A stretch of 64,000 nt of DNA from BM520 sp964594665 (GTDB lineage: Bacteria > Bacteroidota > Bacteroidia > Bacteroidales > BM520): NCBI GenBank assembly GCA_964594665.1, contig CAZQNY010000001.1, positions 1 to 64,000 on the forward strand, read 5' to 3'. Below the pieces are notes generated by a model. The model was given only the letters and a program-made list of their open reading frames with translations. It did no database searches and was not told the DNA's origin. A program made the position numbers and the translations under genes. Positions 34,134-41,977 of the stretch are shown in pieces. Each line of letters opens with the position of its first letter. The first letter of the stretch is position 1.

Positions 34134-36323
34134 TTAACGATAAAAGAGGAGTTCTCTGTACTTCGGCAAGGGCCACAGTTCATTGTCAACTGTTAGCTCA
34201 AGCTTGTCAATATGGTACCTGATCTTGTCCAGATAAGGTTTTACTGTTCCGTAATAGGCATAGGCCTTTTCCACGTCATCAGTAATTGCATTGGCAACTT
34301 TTCTTGCCTCTGTCATATCTTTCACATTTGTTTTAATATATGCAATGTGATATGAAATATCTTTGATTACATCAATCTCTGGTGATGCAATTTCATTGTA
34401 TTCTCTTTCCGGTAAAATATCTTTTAATCCTTTAATATTCTCAATAAGACTGTTTTGATACTTAAGAGCAACCGGGACAATATGGTTTTTCGTAAGGTCA
34501 CCAAGAACTCTGGATTCTATCTGCAGCCTTTTGGTATAAGCATCAACTCTGACTTTATAGCGCGCATAGAGTTCTCTGGAAGTGAGGATGTTTTGAGATA
34601 TAAAAAGTTCCTCCGTTTTAGGAGTTGTAAATGCTTTTATCGGGTCAAGAGTGCCTTCAAAAATCGGCAAACCTCTTTTCATAGCTTCTTTTTTCCATTC
34701 AAAACTGTATCCGTCTCCTTCAAAGAGAATAGGTTTTACTGCAGTAATGGTATCACGTAGTTCCTGAAATATTGCTTCGTCGCGCTTGATGCCCTGTGAA
34801 ACCAGTTTTTCAACATTTGCAGCAAATGTTTTTAGCTGGCTTGCCACGGCAGCTGTTAAAACAGTCATTGGTGCAGCACAGTTGACACTCGACCCCGGAG
34901 CCCTGAATTCAAAACGGTTACCAGTAAAGGCAAAGGGCGATGTTCTGTTTCTGTCGGTATTATCCAGCAGAATATCCGGGATTCTGCCAATATCTAATTT
35001 CAATTCAGCCTTTTCATTTGGTGTCATTTTATCATCCGTAATGCGGTTCTCCAGCTCATCAAGGATTTCGGTTAGCGTGGAGCCAATAAAAACGGAAATA
35101 ATGCTTGGAGGAGCCTCATGTCCACCCAAACGATGTTCATTATCAATGGATGCTATGGAAGCATACAATAATTCAGCATGGCTGTAAACAGCGGCAATAG
35201 TATTGACGAGGAAGGTCAGGAATTGCATGTTTTTCTTTGGTGTTTTTCCCGGCGACAAAAGGTTGATACCTGTGTTTGTTACCATGGAAAAGTTGTTATG
35301 CTTTCCGGATCCGTTTATTCCTTTAAAAGGTTTCTCGTGAAGTAAAACTTTAAAATTGTGTTTGCTGGCAACCTTATCCATTACATCCATCAACAGCATG
35401 TTATGGTCCACTGCCAGGTTTGCTTCTTCAAAAATAGGAGCACACTCAAACTGGTTGGGTGCCACCTCATTATGACGTGTTTTTATGGGGATCCCAAGTT
35501 TATAACACTCAACCTCAAGGTCTTTCATGAAAGCTGAAACTCTTACAGGAATAGATCCAAAGTAATGATCGCTCAATTGCTGATCTTTTGCAGAGGCATG
35601 CCCCATAAGGGTACGGCCTGTAAGCTGTATGTCAGGGCGTGCATTATACAGAGCTTTATCGATAAGGAAATATTCCTGTTCCCAACCCAGATTGGTAGAT
35701 ACAGATGTAACATCCTTGCTAAAGTAGGAACATACTTCTGTTGCAGCTCCATTAAGTGCATTAAGAGCCCGTAACAGTGGGGTTTTATAGTCAAGTGCAT
35801 CGCCGGTATACGAAACGAATACGGTAGGAATACATAAGGTGCGATCAATTATAAATGCAGGGGAAGTAGGATCCCAGGCAGTATATCCCCGTGCTTCAAA
35901 TGTGTTGCGTATACCTCCGTTGGGAAGACTTGATGCGTCAGGTTCCTGCTGCACAAGGTGGCCGCCTTCAAACGATTCAATGACACTGTTCTGTGCATTA
36001 AACTCGAAAAATGCATCGTGCTTTTCCGCTGTCGTTCCTGTTAGGGGATGAAACCAGTGTGTGTAATGTGTGGCTCCTTTATCAACAGCCCAGGCTTTCA
36101 TTCCTGAAGCTACCTGATCAGAATATTTACGCTCTATTGGTTCACCATTATCTATTGCTTCAATTACACGTTGGAAAGCATCATGAGACAAGTACGCACG
36201 CATTTTATCCCTGTCAAATACATTCATCCCAAAGTAATCAGAAATTTTTTCTTTAGGGAAATCTATAGTAACAGGTTTTCTGTTTAAAACTTCTTGTAAT
36301 GCTGAAAATCGAAGCTTGCTCAT
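34134..36323 (-). CDS. glnN: Glutamine synthetase type III
   Basis: Joins ammonia to glutamate with ATP. The 729-residue length is that of the GlnN (GSIII) family, far longer than GSI. Marks are the N-terminal extension, THWFHPLTG, GWEQEYFLID (metal-binding Glu), the ATP/ammonia region KGINGSGKHNNFSM, and NRTSPFAFTGNRFEFRAPGS. The start at 36323 (MSKLRFSALQEVL) matches the family; the open frame goes 38 codons further upstream across the promoter box. It is monocistronic with its own promoter and terminator. This type is the usual main glutamine synthetase in Bacteroidota. Confidence 0.95.
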   Translation of the reverse strand: MSKLRFSALQEVLNRKPVTIDFPKEKISDYFGMNVFDRDKMRAYLSHDAFQRVIEAIDNGEPIERKYSDQVASGMKAWAVDKGATHYTHWFHPLTGTTAEKHDAFFEFNAQNSVIESFEGGHLVQQEPDASSLPNGGIRNTFEARGYTAWDPTSPAFIIDRTLCIPTVFVSYTGDALDYKTPLLRALNALNGAATEVCSYFSKDVTSVSTNLGWEQEYFLIDKALYNARPDIQLTGRTLMGHASAKDQQLSDHYFGSIPVRVSAFMKDLEVECYKLGIPIKTRHNEVAPNQFECAPIFEEANLAVDHNMLLMDVMDKVASKHNFKVLLHEKPFKGINGSGKHNNFSMVTNTGINLLSPGKTPKKNMQFLTFLVNTIAAVYSHAELLYASIASIDNEHRLGGHEAPPSIISVFIGSTLTEILDELENRITDDKMTPNEKAELKLDIGRIPDILLDNTDRNRTSPFAFTGNRFEFRAPGSSVNCAAPMTVLTAAVASQLKTFAANVEKLVSQGIKRDEAIFQELRDTITAVKPILFEGDGYSFEWKKEAMKRGLPIFEGTLDPIKAFTTPKTEELFISQNILTSRELYARYKVRVDAYTKRLQIESRVLGDLTKNHIVPVALKYQNSLIENIKGLKDILPEREYNEIASPEIDVIKDISYHIAYIKTNVKDMTEARKVANAITDDVEKAYAYYGTVKPYLDKIRYHIDKLELTVDNELWPLPKYRELLFYR

Positions 36324-36371
36324 AAAACTATCTTTTTTATTGAAGCACCCCCTCGTTTTAATGGGGTCATG

Positions 36372-36379
36372 CAAATATA
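36372..36379 (-). promoter_or_regulatory. Putative -7 box of glnN
   Basis: TATATTTG on the minus strand, 48 bases before the ATG at 36323. It fits TAnnTTTG; no -33 TTG was seen at the standard distance. Confidence 0.55.
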
Positions 36380-36507
36380 AATACATTGTTTTTAAAATCC
36401 TCCCCCTCAAAACAGGTAGTATGTTGTTTGTTAACATTAATTTAACATTGAGGGAAATGCAAACGTTTGCATTGAATAGATATCTTCTCTACTTATGTGT
36501 TTTTTTG

Positions 36508-36515
36508 TATATTTA
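36508..36515 (+). promoter_or_regulatory. Putative -7 box of the DUF2147 gene
   Basis: TATATTTA, one base from the consensus, 31 bases before the ATG at 36547. Confidence 0.4.
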
Positions 36516-36546
36516 CTCCCAAATCAATAAACCAAAAAGTGTATTT

Positions 36547-36990
36547 ATGAAGATTACAATGAGAATTATTGCTTTATGTGCTTTTGCACTCGCCGGATTA
36601 GCGCTCAACGCTCAATCCATTGAAGGAGTATGGAAAACCGTTGATGATAACTCCGGGAAAACCAAATCGGAAGTAGAAATTGAGCTGAAAAACGGGAAAG
36701 TATTCGGAACGATTATAAAATTGTACAAAGAACCCGGTGAAGACCCCGATCCTCTCTGTACTGCCTGTGAAGGAAAATTAAAAAACAAAAAGATTATCGG
36801 TATGCAGATTGTCAATGGCCTGGAAAAGGATGACGATGAATGGTATAAAGACGATGGAATTATCGACCCTGAGAATGGTAAATGGTACGACTGTAAGATG
36901 TGGGTTGATGAAGATAACAATAATGAACTAAAGGTACGGGGATATATCGGCTTCCTTTACCGCACCCAAACCTGGTACAGAGTGAAATAA
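36547..36990 (+). CDS. Secreted DUF2147 protein
   Basis: A 147-residue exported protein with a signal peptide (residues 1-22, ending LNAQ) and a DUF2147 domain. It has IEGVWKTVDDNSGKTKSEVEI, a C-x-x-C in LCTACEGKLKNKKIIGM, GIIDPENGKWYDCKMWV and GYIGFLYRTQTWYRV. DUF2147 proteins are small strand-rich envelope proteins of unknown role. The frame is open further upstream to 36316, but that part overlaps the divergent glnN promoter. It converges on mntP with a 1-bp gap. Confidence 0.85.
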   Translation: MKITMRIIALCAFALAGLALNAQSIEGVWKTVDDNSGKTKSEVEIELKNGKVFGTIIKLYKEPGEDPDPLCTACEGKLKNKKIIGMQIVNGLEKDDDEWYKDDGIIDPENGKWYDCKMWVDEDNNNELKVRGYIGFLYRTQTWYRVK

Positions 36991-36991
36991 T

Positions 36992-37552
36992 CTAAATGTG
37001 TTTTACCAGATGTTCTGACAGAATTCTTATACCTATTAATATAAGAATTACACCACCAATAATTTCTACTCTTAGATTTTTGATATTAATCTGCTTCCCG
37101 GCATAAATCCCCAGGAAGGAGATAATACCTGCTGTTGACCCAAAAATCAGACAGGAGATAATTACATTCATCTCCAGAAATGCAAGGCTTATACCAACGG
37201 CAAGAGCGTCGATTGATGTGCCCAGTGCCAGTGTGAGTCTTGTCTTAAGCTTTCGGGGATCAAAACAATCCTGGTCTTTGCGTTGCAAACCTTCTGCAAT
37301 CATTTTAATACCAAGGAATGCCAAAAGAACAAAGGCAATCCAGTGATCCCATTCTTTAACAAGATCATGAAAGCTATATCCGGCATAATATCCCAGAAAA
37401 GGCATAATAAAATGAAATACAGCAAAGGTAAGAGCGATTGAAAGTGCATCTTTTAGGTGTACTTTGCCAAGGCATAATCCGCTGGCAAAGGATACAGCAA
37501 GACTGTCCATCGATAATCCAATTGCTATAATAAACAAGGTAGCGATTTCCAT
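36992..37552 (-). CDS. mntP: Manganese efflux pump MntP
   Basis: A 186-residue six-segment inner-membrane exporter that removes excess Mn2+. Two symmetry-related motifs hold the essential acidic residues: GLSMDSLAVS in the first helix and GTSIDALAVG in the middle. A charged cytoplasmic loop (QRKDQDCFDPRKLKTR) separates the halves. The start at 37552 (MEIATLFII) is chosen because the upstream codons overlap a TACTTTTG box. No Mn riboswitch was noticed, and the 5' leader appears very short or absent. Confidence 0.92.
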   Translation of the reverse strand: MEIATLFIIAIGLSMDSLAVSFASGLCLGKVHLKDALSIALTFAVFHFIMPFLGYYAGYSFHDLVKEWDHWIAFVLLAFLGIKMIAEGLQRKDQDCFDPRKLKTRLTLALGTSIDALAVGISLAFLEMNVIISCLIFGSTAGIISFLGIYAGKQINIKNLRVEIIGGVILILIGIRILSEHLVKHI

Positions 37553-37556
37553 TGGG

Positions 37557-37564
37557 CAAAAGTA
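37557..37564 (-). promoter_or_regulatory. Putative -7 box of mntP
   Basis: TACTTTTG on the minus strand, only 4 bases before the ATG. If used, the transcript would begin at or near the start codon (leaderless), or the true start lies further in. Confidence 0.45.
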
Positions 37565-37611
37565 CAAATCATTTTTAATAGATGTAACTCAGCTCTCACT
37601 ACTCTTTTACA

Positions 37612-37619
37612 TATATTTG
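37612..37619 (+). promoter_or_regulatory. Putative -7 box of the GNAT gene
   Basis: TATATTTG, a full match to TAnnTTTG, 19 bases before the ATG at 37639. It lies in the 86-bp gap between divergent mntP and the GNAT gene. Confidence 0.6.
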
Positions 37620-37638
37620 CAGATTAAAATAATGAATC

Positions 37639-38763
37639 ATGTCAATAACAATTGTTGAGGCAAAAACAAAGAAAGCGTTAAAAGACTTTGTTGAAGTACC
37701 TTTTATAATCTATAAAGACAACCCATACTGGGTCCCACCCATAAAGAAAGATGAGCTTAATGCTCTGTTACCGGAAAAAAATCCATGTCATAAATATGCC
37801 AGAGCAAATTTTTGGGTTGTATACCGCGATAATCAGCCTGTGGGACGAATCGGAGCACTGATCCACCACCGTGCCATTGAGAAAACAGGGCAAAAACTGG
37901 GACGATTTACGCGTCTTGAATTTGAAGATAGCAGAGAGGTTGTTGATATGTTGTTTAATACAGCGGAAACATGGTTGCGTGAAAATGGAATGGATGGCGT
38001 TGAAGGGCCATTGGGATTTACCAACCTCGACCATCAGGGAATGCTTATCGAAGGATTTAATTATATGCCTTCCATTGCCAGTGAGTACCATATGGATTAC
38101 TATAAAAAGCATCTCCAAAGGCTTCATTATAAAAAGCAGATGGACTGGGTGGAATTTCGTCTTACCCTGGATAAAGAGGTGCCGGAAAAAGCTGCGCGTC
38201 TTGCCGATATGATCAAAAAAAGATCTCGCCTGAAAGTGGTGAGTTTTAAAAAAACCAAGGAAATTAAGCCATGGGCTTATAAAATATTCCATACTCTTAA
38301 TGAAGCTTTTGCCGGGTTATTTTCTTTTGTGGAACTTTCTGATGAAGTAATAGCATATTATATCAACAGGTATATAAGTGCCATGAATCCTGATTATGTA
38401 AAGGTCATAACTACTCATGCAGATGATGTAATCGGGTTTATTATTGGCGTTCCTTCTCTGTCGGAGGCAATGCAAAAGGTAAATGGAAAGCTTACACTTT
38501 TTAATGCAGGACAAGTACTTAAAGCTCAGAAAAATCCTGAAGTCGTAGACCTCTTTCTTACTGGTGTTCTCCCTGAATATCAGGCAAAAGGAGTTAGTGC
38601 TGTGCTCATTAATGAACTCCAGCAGGTGATGATTCGCGATGGTGTTGAAAATGTGGAAACTACCGGTATTATTGAAACAAATCATAAGGCTATTCAACAC
38701 TGGAAGAATTATCAGCATATCCAGCATAAGCGCAAACGATGCTTTGTTAAAATGTTCCGATAG
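37639..38763 (+). CDS. GNAT-family acyltransferase (YghO-like)
   Basis: A 374-residue protein with an N-terminal half (about 1-190) and a C-terminal GNAT fold. The acyl-CoA-binding part is near residues 305-330 (VDLFLTGVLPEYQAKGVSAVLINEL), followed by ETTGIIETNHKAIQHWKNY, a typical last motif. Proteins of this double-domain type (E. coli YghO-like) are widespread; the substrate is unknown. It has its own promoter and a weak terminator, so it is probably a single-gene unit. Confidence 0.8.
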   Translation: MSITIVEAKTKKALKDFVEVPFIIYKDNPYWVPPIKKDELNALLPEKNPCHKYARANFWVVYRDNQPVGRIGALIHHRAIEKTGQKLGRFTRLEFEDSREVVDMLFNTAETWLRENGMDGVEGPLGFTNLDHQGMLIEGFNYMPSIASEYHMDYYKKHLQRLHYKKQMDWVEFRLTLDKEVPEKAARLADMIKKRSRLKVVSFKKTKEIKPWAYKIFHTLNEAFAGLFSFVELSDEVIAYYINRYISAMNPDYVKVITTHADDVIGFIIGVPSLSEAMQKVNGKLTLFNAGQVLKAQKNPEVVDLFLTGVLPEYQAKGVSAVLINELQQVMIRDGVENVETTGIIETNHKAIQHWKNYQHIQHKRKRCFVKMFR

Positions 38764-38764
38764 C

Positions 38765-38795
38765 CGGAGCACTGTTTAATGTTCCGTTCTTTTTT
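38765..38795 (+). terminator. Weak terminator after the GNAT gene
   Basis: Seven-base arms cggagca and tgttccg (one G-U pair) with an eight-base loop, then a T-rich run (ttcttttttt). Confidence 0.6.
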
Positions 38796-38796
38796 C

Positions 38797-38804
38797 TATT
38801 TTTG
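38797..38804 (+). promoter_or_regulatory. Putative -7 box of the BNR-repeat gene
   Basis: TATTTTTG, a full consensus match, 23 bases before the ATG at 38828 and directly after the preceding terminator T-run. Confidence 0.55.
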
Positions 38805-38827
38805 GATGATTATAAAAAAATGAATCC

Positions 38828-41305
38828 ATGAAAAAAGTAGCGCTACCGGCCTTAATCTCCATTCTGGTGATTATCGTTTTTATTTCTGATTTTCAAAAAA
38901 AGAAATCCATTCCTGCACCTGTCGATACCATTATTGTCGAGGGGGAAGATGATGAACATTTTAAGCGTAAAGAGGAGTGGTTTGATGCAATGCACCGTTG
39001 TGCTCCGGAAACCAACTGGCGCCAAATGGACATCGCATTGCGACAACATCGAACCTTGTCAGCAGGAAAAATGGATGCTATTCAGGGCGAGTGGCGTGAA
39101 GTAGGATCAAACAACCTTGCAGGCCGCACGCATCTTGCCGATTACGATTCACTTACAGGAGAGGTCTACCTGGTGTCTTCAGGCGGGAATATCTGGAAGG
39201 GAACACCTGGCAGCAACGACTGGGAGTGTCTGAATGATAATTTTCAGATTACCGGAATACATTTTTTTCGCCGTATACCCTTTAACGGAAGCGAACGCTG
39301 GTTAGCGGCAACCGGCGACTGGAATATTCAGGGCTTTCTCTATTCTGATGATCAGGGTGTATCATGGACCTATACTACCGGATTGGAAAATGCCGAAAAC
39401 TGGGGAACACTTCGAAGGGCAGTTATTGTTAATGATGTGATTTATGCGCTTACCATGGAATGGGATTATTCAAACTGGAATAAAATTACCTGCGTCTATA
39501 AATCTGTTGATATGGGAGAATCATTTGAGCAGATTCTTGAATTTCCCGAACCGGAATATGGTGCTGAATCAGAATTTGATATGTGGGCAGGATATTATCA
39601 TCCTGAGAATATTTATTTGATCGCAGGAACAACATTTGGAAGACTTGATTCTCAGGATCAGTTTACAGTGCTTGGAACCCTTCCGGAAACATCCGGGCAG
39701 ACAAGGATTTCTGCTTTTGATGAGAATAACCCCCAAAACTTTTATGTAGCTAAAACCTCAAACAATATAACACATTTTTATACTTCAAATGATGGTGGGG
39801 TCTCCTGGAATCAAAAAGGACAGGTTTCTGAAGGCCCTTTCCAGATGAATAGTTTTGCTGTATCAGTGGATAATCCCAATACGGTGTACTTTGGTGGTGT
39901 TAGTTGCTTCAGGTCGCTCAACGGAGGACAAACCTGGACCAAGAAAAATGAATGGTGGCAATACTATGGATCAGAAGAGACCATGCTGCATGCCGATATC
40001 CCCGGCATAAGCCCGTTTAAAGTTGATGGCCAGGAGCTGCTTTTTATTAATACAGATGGGGGAACCTATATAAGCACCGATTATTTATCTTCTGTGCAGA
40101 ATATTTCAATGGAGAACCTCCGCGTCAGTCAGTATTATTCTACTTATACTTTTAAAGAAGATCCTGCCGTTATTTATGCCGGTGCCCAGGACCAGGGCTT
40201 TCAGCGTACTGTTTCCGGACAAACCGGAGATGATGTTTATGCTTTTGATCAACTGATAAGTGGTGATTACGGGCATATTGTTTCCGGTGATGACGGAGCA
40301 TCCATATGGACGGTTTATCCAACGTTTGCCATGTATTACCCTGATGCAGTAAATGGTCAGGACAACAAAATGTGGAGCTTTGTTGGGTCAGGATATTACT
40401 GGATGCCACAACTTATGGAAGATCCCTATAACCCTTCCTCCTGTTACGTCGCCGGTGGAAGCACGACCTCCGGATCCCATATCTTTTATCTTTCTGCCAA
40501 TGGTTCATCAATAACGTATATTGAGCAGGACTTTGACTTTAGCGAAGGTGGTGATGCAAAGATTTCTGCAATGGCTTACGATAAAAGCAATCCCATTAAC
40601 AGGTATGTTTTAACATCAGAGGGGACTTTCTTTATCTCCAATGATTTTGGAACTACATGGAGTAAATCTGAAGGCTTTACCGGCCCCGGATGCCACTATT
40701 TTTATGGTGCCTCCATTGTGGTGTCACAAAATAACCCAAATACTATTTATATTGGTGGATCGGGATATTCGTCCAGCCCTGTCTTTGTATCTTATGACGC
40801 CGGTGAATCTTTTGAACCGTTTAATAATGGATTACCTTTTACTTTGGTCTTTGATTTAGTGCTAAATGACGATGAAACAATGCTTTTTGCCGCTACTGAA
40901 ATTGGCGCTTTTGCCTGTGATTTGCAAACAGGCGAGTGGACCGACCTGTTCGATGCGGGCGTCCCGGATCAGGCATTCTGGAGCGTTGAGTGGGTCGATG
41001 ATTTTGCGCGTTTTGCATCCTATGGCAGAGGAATATGGGACTTTACACCAACCACAAATGTTGGTATGGAAAGCTTTAAAGAACAGGCTATTGTGTACCC
41101 TAACCCTGCATCTGATGTTATTAAATATGATTTACCTGACAATGTAACAATAGTTTCTGTAACAAACATAAATGGAAAAGAATTATACAGATCCAACGAA
41201 AACAATGGAGTGATTAATATCTCAGGCTGGAATAACGGAACTGTATTTCTTACCTCTTTTGATGGAAAACAAAAAAAGTCGTATAAAATTATTATTGCAC
41301 ATTAA
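38828..41305 (+). CDS. BNR/sortilin-like beta-propeller protein secreted by T9SS
   Basis: An 825-residue surface or secreted protein. The N-terminus has a hydrophobic signal (VALPALISILVIIVFI). The body carries at least five Asp-box motifs of the form S-x-D-x-G-x-x-W/F (SDDQGVSW, SNDGGVSW, SLNGGQTW, SNDFGTTW, SYDAGESF), as in sialidase and VPS10/sortilin propellers. The last 75 residues (VYPNPASDVIKYDL...SYKIIIAH) are a type A T9SS sorting domain. No sialidase catalytic residues could be assigned, so it may be a binding protein or a glycan-active enzyme. It converges with the PAQR gene with a 4-bp overlap at the ends. Confidence 0.85.
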   Translation: MKKVALPALISILVIIVFISDFQKKKSIPAPVDTIIVEGEDDEHFKRKEEWFDAMHRCAPETNWRQMDIALRQHRTLSAGKMDAIQGEWREVGSNNLAGRTHLADYDSLTGEVYLVSSGGNIWKGTPGSNDWECLNDNFQITGIHFFRRIPFNGSERWLAATGDWNIQGFLYSDDQGVSWTYTTGLENAENWGTLRRAVIVNDVIYALTMEWDYSNWNKITCVYKSVDMGESFEQILEFPEPEYGAESEFDMWAGYYHPENIYLIAGTTFGRLDSQDQFTVLGTLPETSGQTRISAFDENNPQNFYVAKTSNNITHFYTSNDGGVSWNQKGQVSEGPFQMNSFAVSVDNPNTVYFGGVSCFRSLNGGQTWTKKNEWWQYYGSEETMLHADIPGISPFKVDGQELLFINTDGGTYISTDYLSSVQNISMENLRVSQYYSTYTFKEDPAVIYAGAQDQGFQRTVSGQTGDDVYAFDQLISGDYGHIVSGDDGASIWTVYPTFAMYYPDAVNGQDNKMWSFVGSGYYWMPQLMEDPYNPSSCYVAGGSTTSGSHIFYLSANGSSITYIEQDFDFSEGGDAKISAMAYDKSNPINRYVLTSEGTFFISNDFGTTWSKSEGFTGPGCHYFYGASIVVSQNNPNTIYIGGSGYSSSPVFVSYDAGESFEPFNNGLPFTLVFDLVLNDDETMLFAATEIGAFACDLQTGEWTDLFDAGVPDQAFWSVEWVDDFARFASYGRGIWDFTPTTNVGMESFKEQAIVYPNPASDVIKYDLPDNVTIVSVTNINGKELYRSNENNGVINISGWNNGTVFLTSFDGKQKKSYKIIIAH

Positions 41306-41976
41306 ATAGCTACAGGAGCAACATAGTTATATATTGCCAACCAGTGACATACCGTCCCGGCAAGCACAAAGAGATGCCATACCAGATGCGAGTATGGCAT
41401 CTTTTTTTCCATTTTAAAGAAGATTACTCCCAACGTATAGCACGCACCACCAATAAAAATGTAGCCCATTCCCATTGGATGCATGCCCTGAAACAAAGGA
41501 ATAAGGAAAAATAACAACATCCATCCCATCATTATAAAGCTTAGCACCACAAATATATTTACGCCTCGTTCGTACTTGTTTGGCAAAATGCTTTTTACAA
41601 GAATACCGGCAAGTGCAAGCCCCCATTCCAAACCAAACATAGTCCAGCCCCAGTTGCCTTTCATAACAACAAGTGCCATAGGTGTATAAGTGCCGGCAAT
41701 TAAAAGATAAATAGCTATCTGGTCGTAGTTGTGAAAGAAATTTTTAGCTTTTGTTCCTGAACGCAGTGAATGATTCAGGGTAGAGGAGAGGTAAAGGTTT
41801 ATCATGGATGCGCCAAAAACAGAAAATGAAACAATATGCTCTGCGCTGCCCATTCTGCTTCCCCGAACAATAAGAAGAATGGTGGCAACAATGCTAAATG
41901 CCAACCCTGCACCATGTGAAATTGCATTGGCAAGCTCTTCACCAAAAGAAAATCGCGTGTTTTTAAATTCTTTCAT
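41302..41976 (-). CDS. PAQR / hemolysin III family membrane protein
   Basis: A 224-residue protein with seven membrane segments. Family motifs: EELANAISHGAGL (H21 region), LYLSSTLNHSL, YDQIAIYLLIAGTYTP and, in the last helices, HLVWHLFVLAGTVCHW. The conserved Ser, Asp and three His form the Zn site of the hydrolase-like CREST/PAQR superfamily. Bacterial members (YqfA/hemolysin III) are linked to membrane lipid balance; the hemolysin name is historic and does not imply toxin activity. It follows the CotH gene with a 1-bp gap and is probably cotranscribed with it. Confidence 0.9.
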   Translation of the reverse strand: MKEFKNTRFSFGEELANAISHGAGLAFSIVATILLIVRGSRMGSAEHIVSFSVFGASMINLYLSSTLNHSLRSGTKAKNFFHNYDQIAIYLLIAGTYTPMALVVMKGNWGWTMFGLEWGLALAGILVKSILPNKYERGVNIFVVLSFIMMGWMLLFFLIPLFQGMHPMGMGYIFIGGACYTLGVIFFKMEKKMPYSHLVWHLFVLAGTVCHWLAIYNYVAPVAI

Positions 41977-41977
41977 T

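Noticed and set aside
41302..41976. Hemolysin toxin
   Set aside because: The hemolysin III name is historic; the sequence is a PAQR/CREST seven-segment membrane protein found in non-pathogens.
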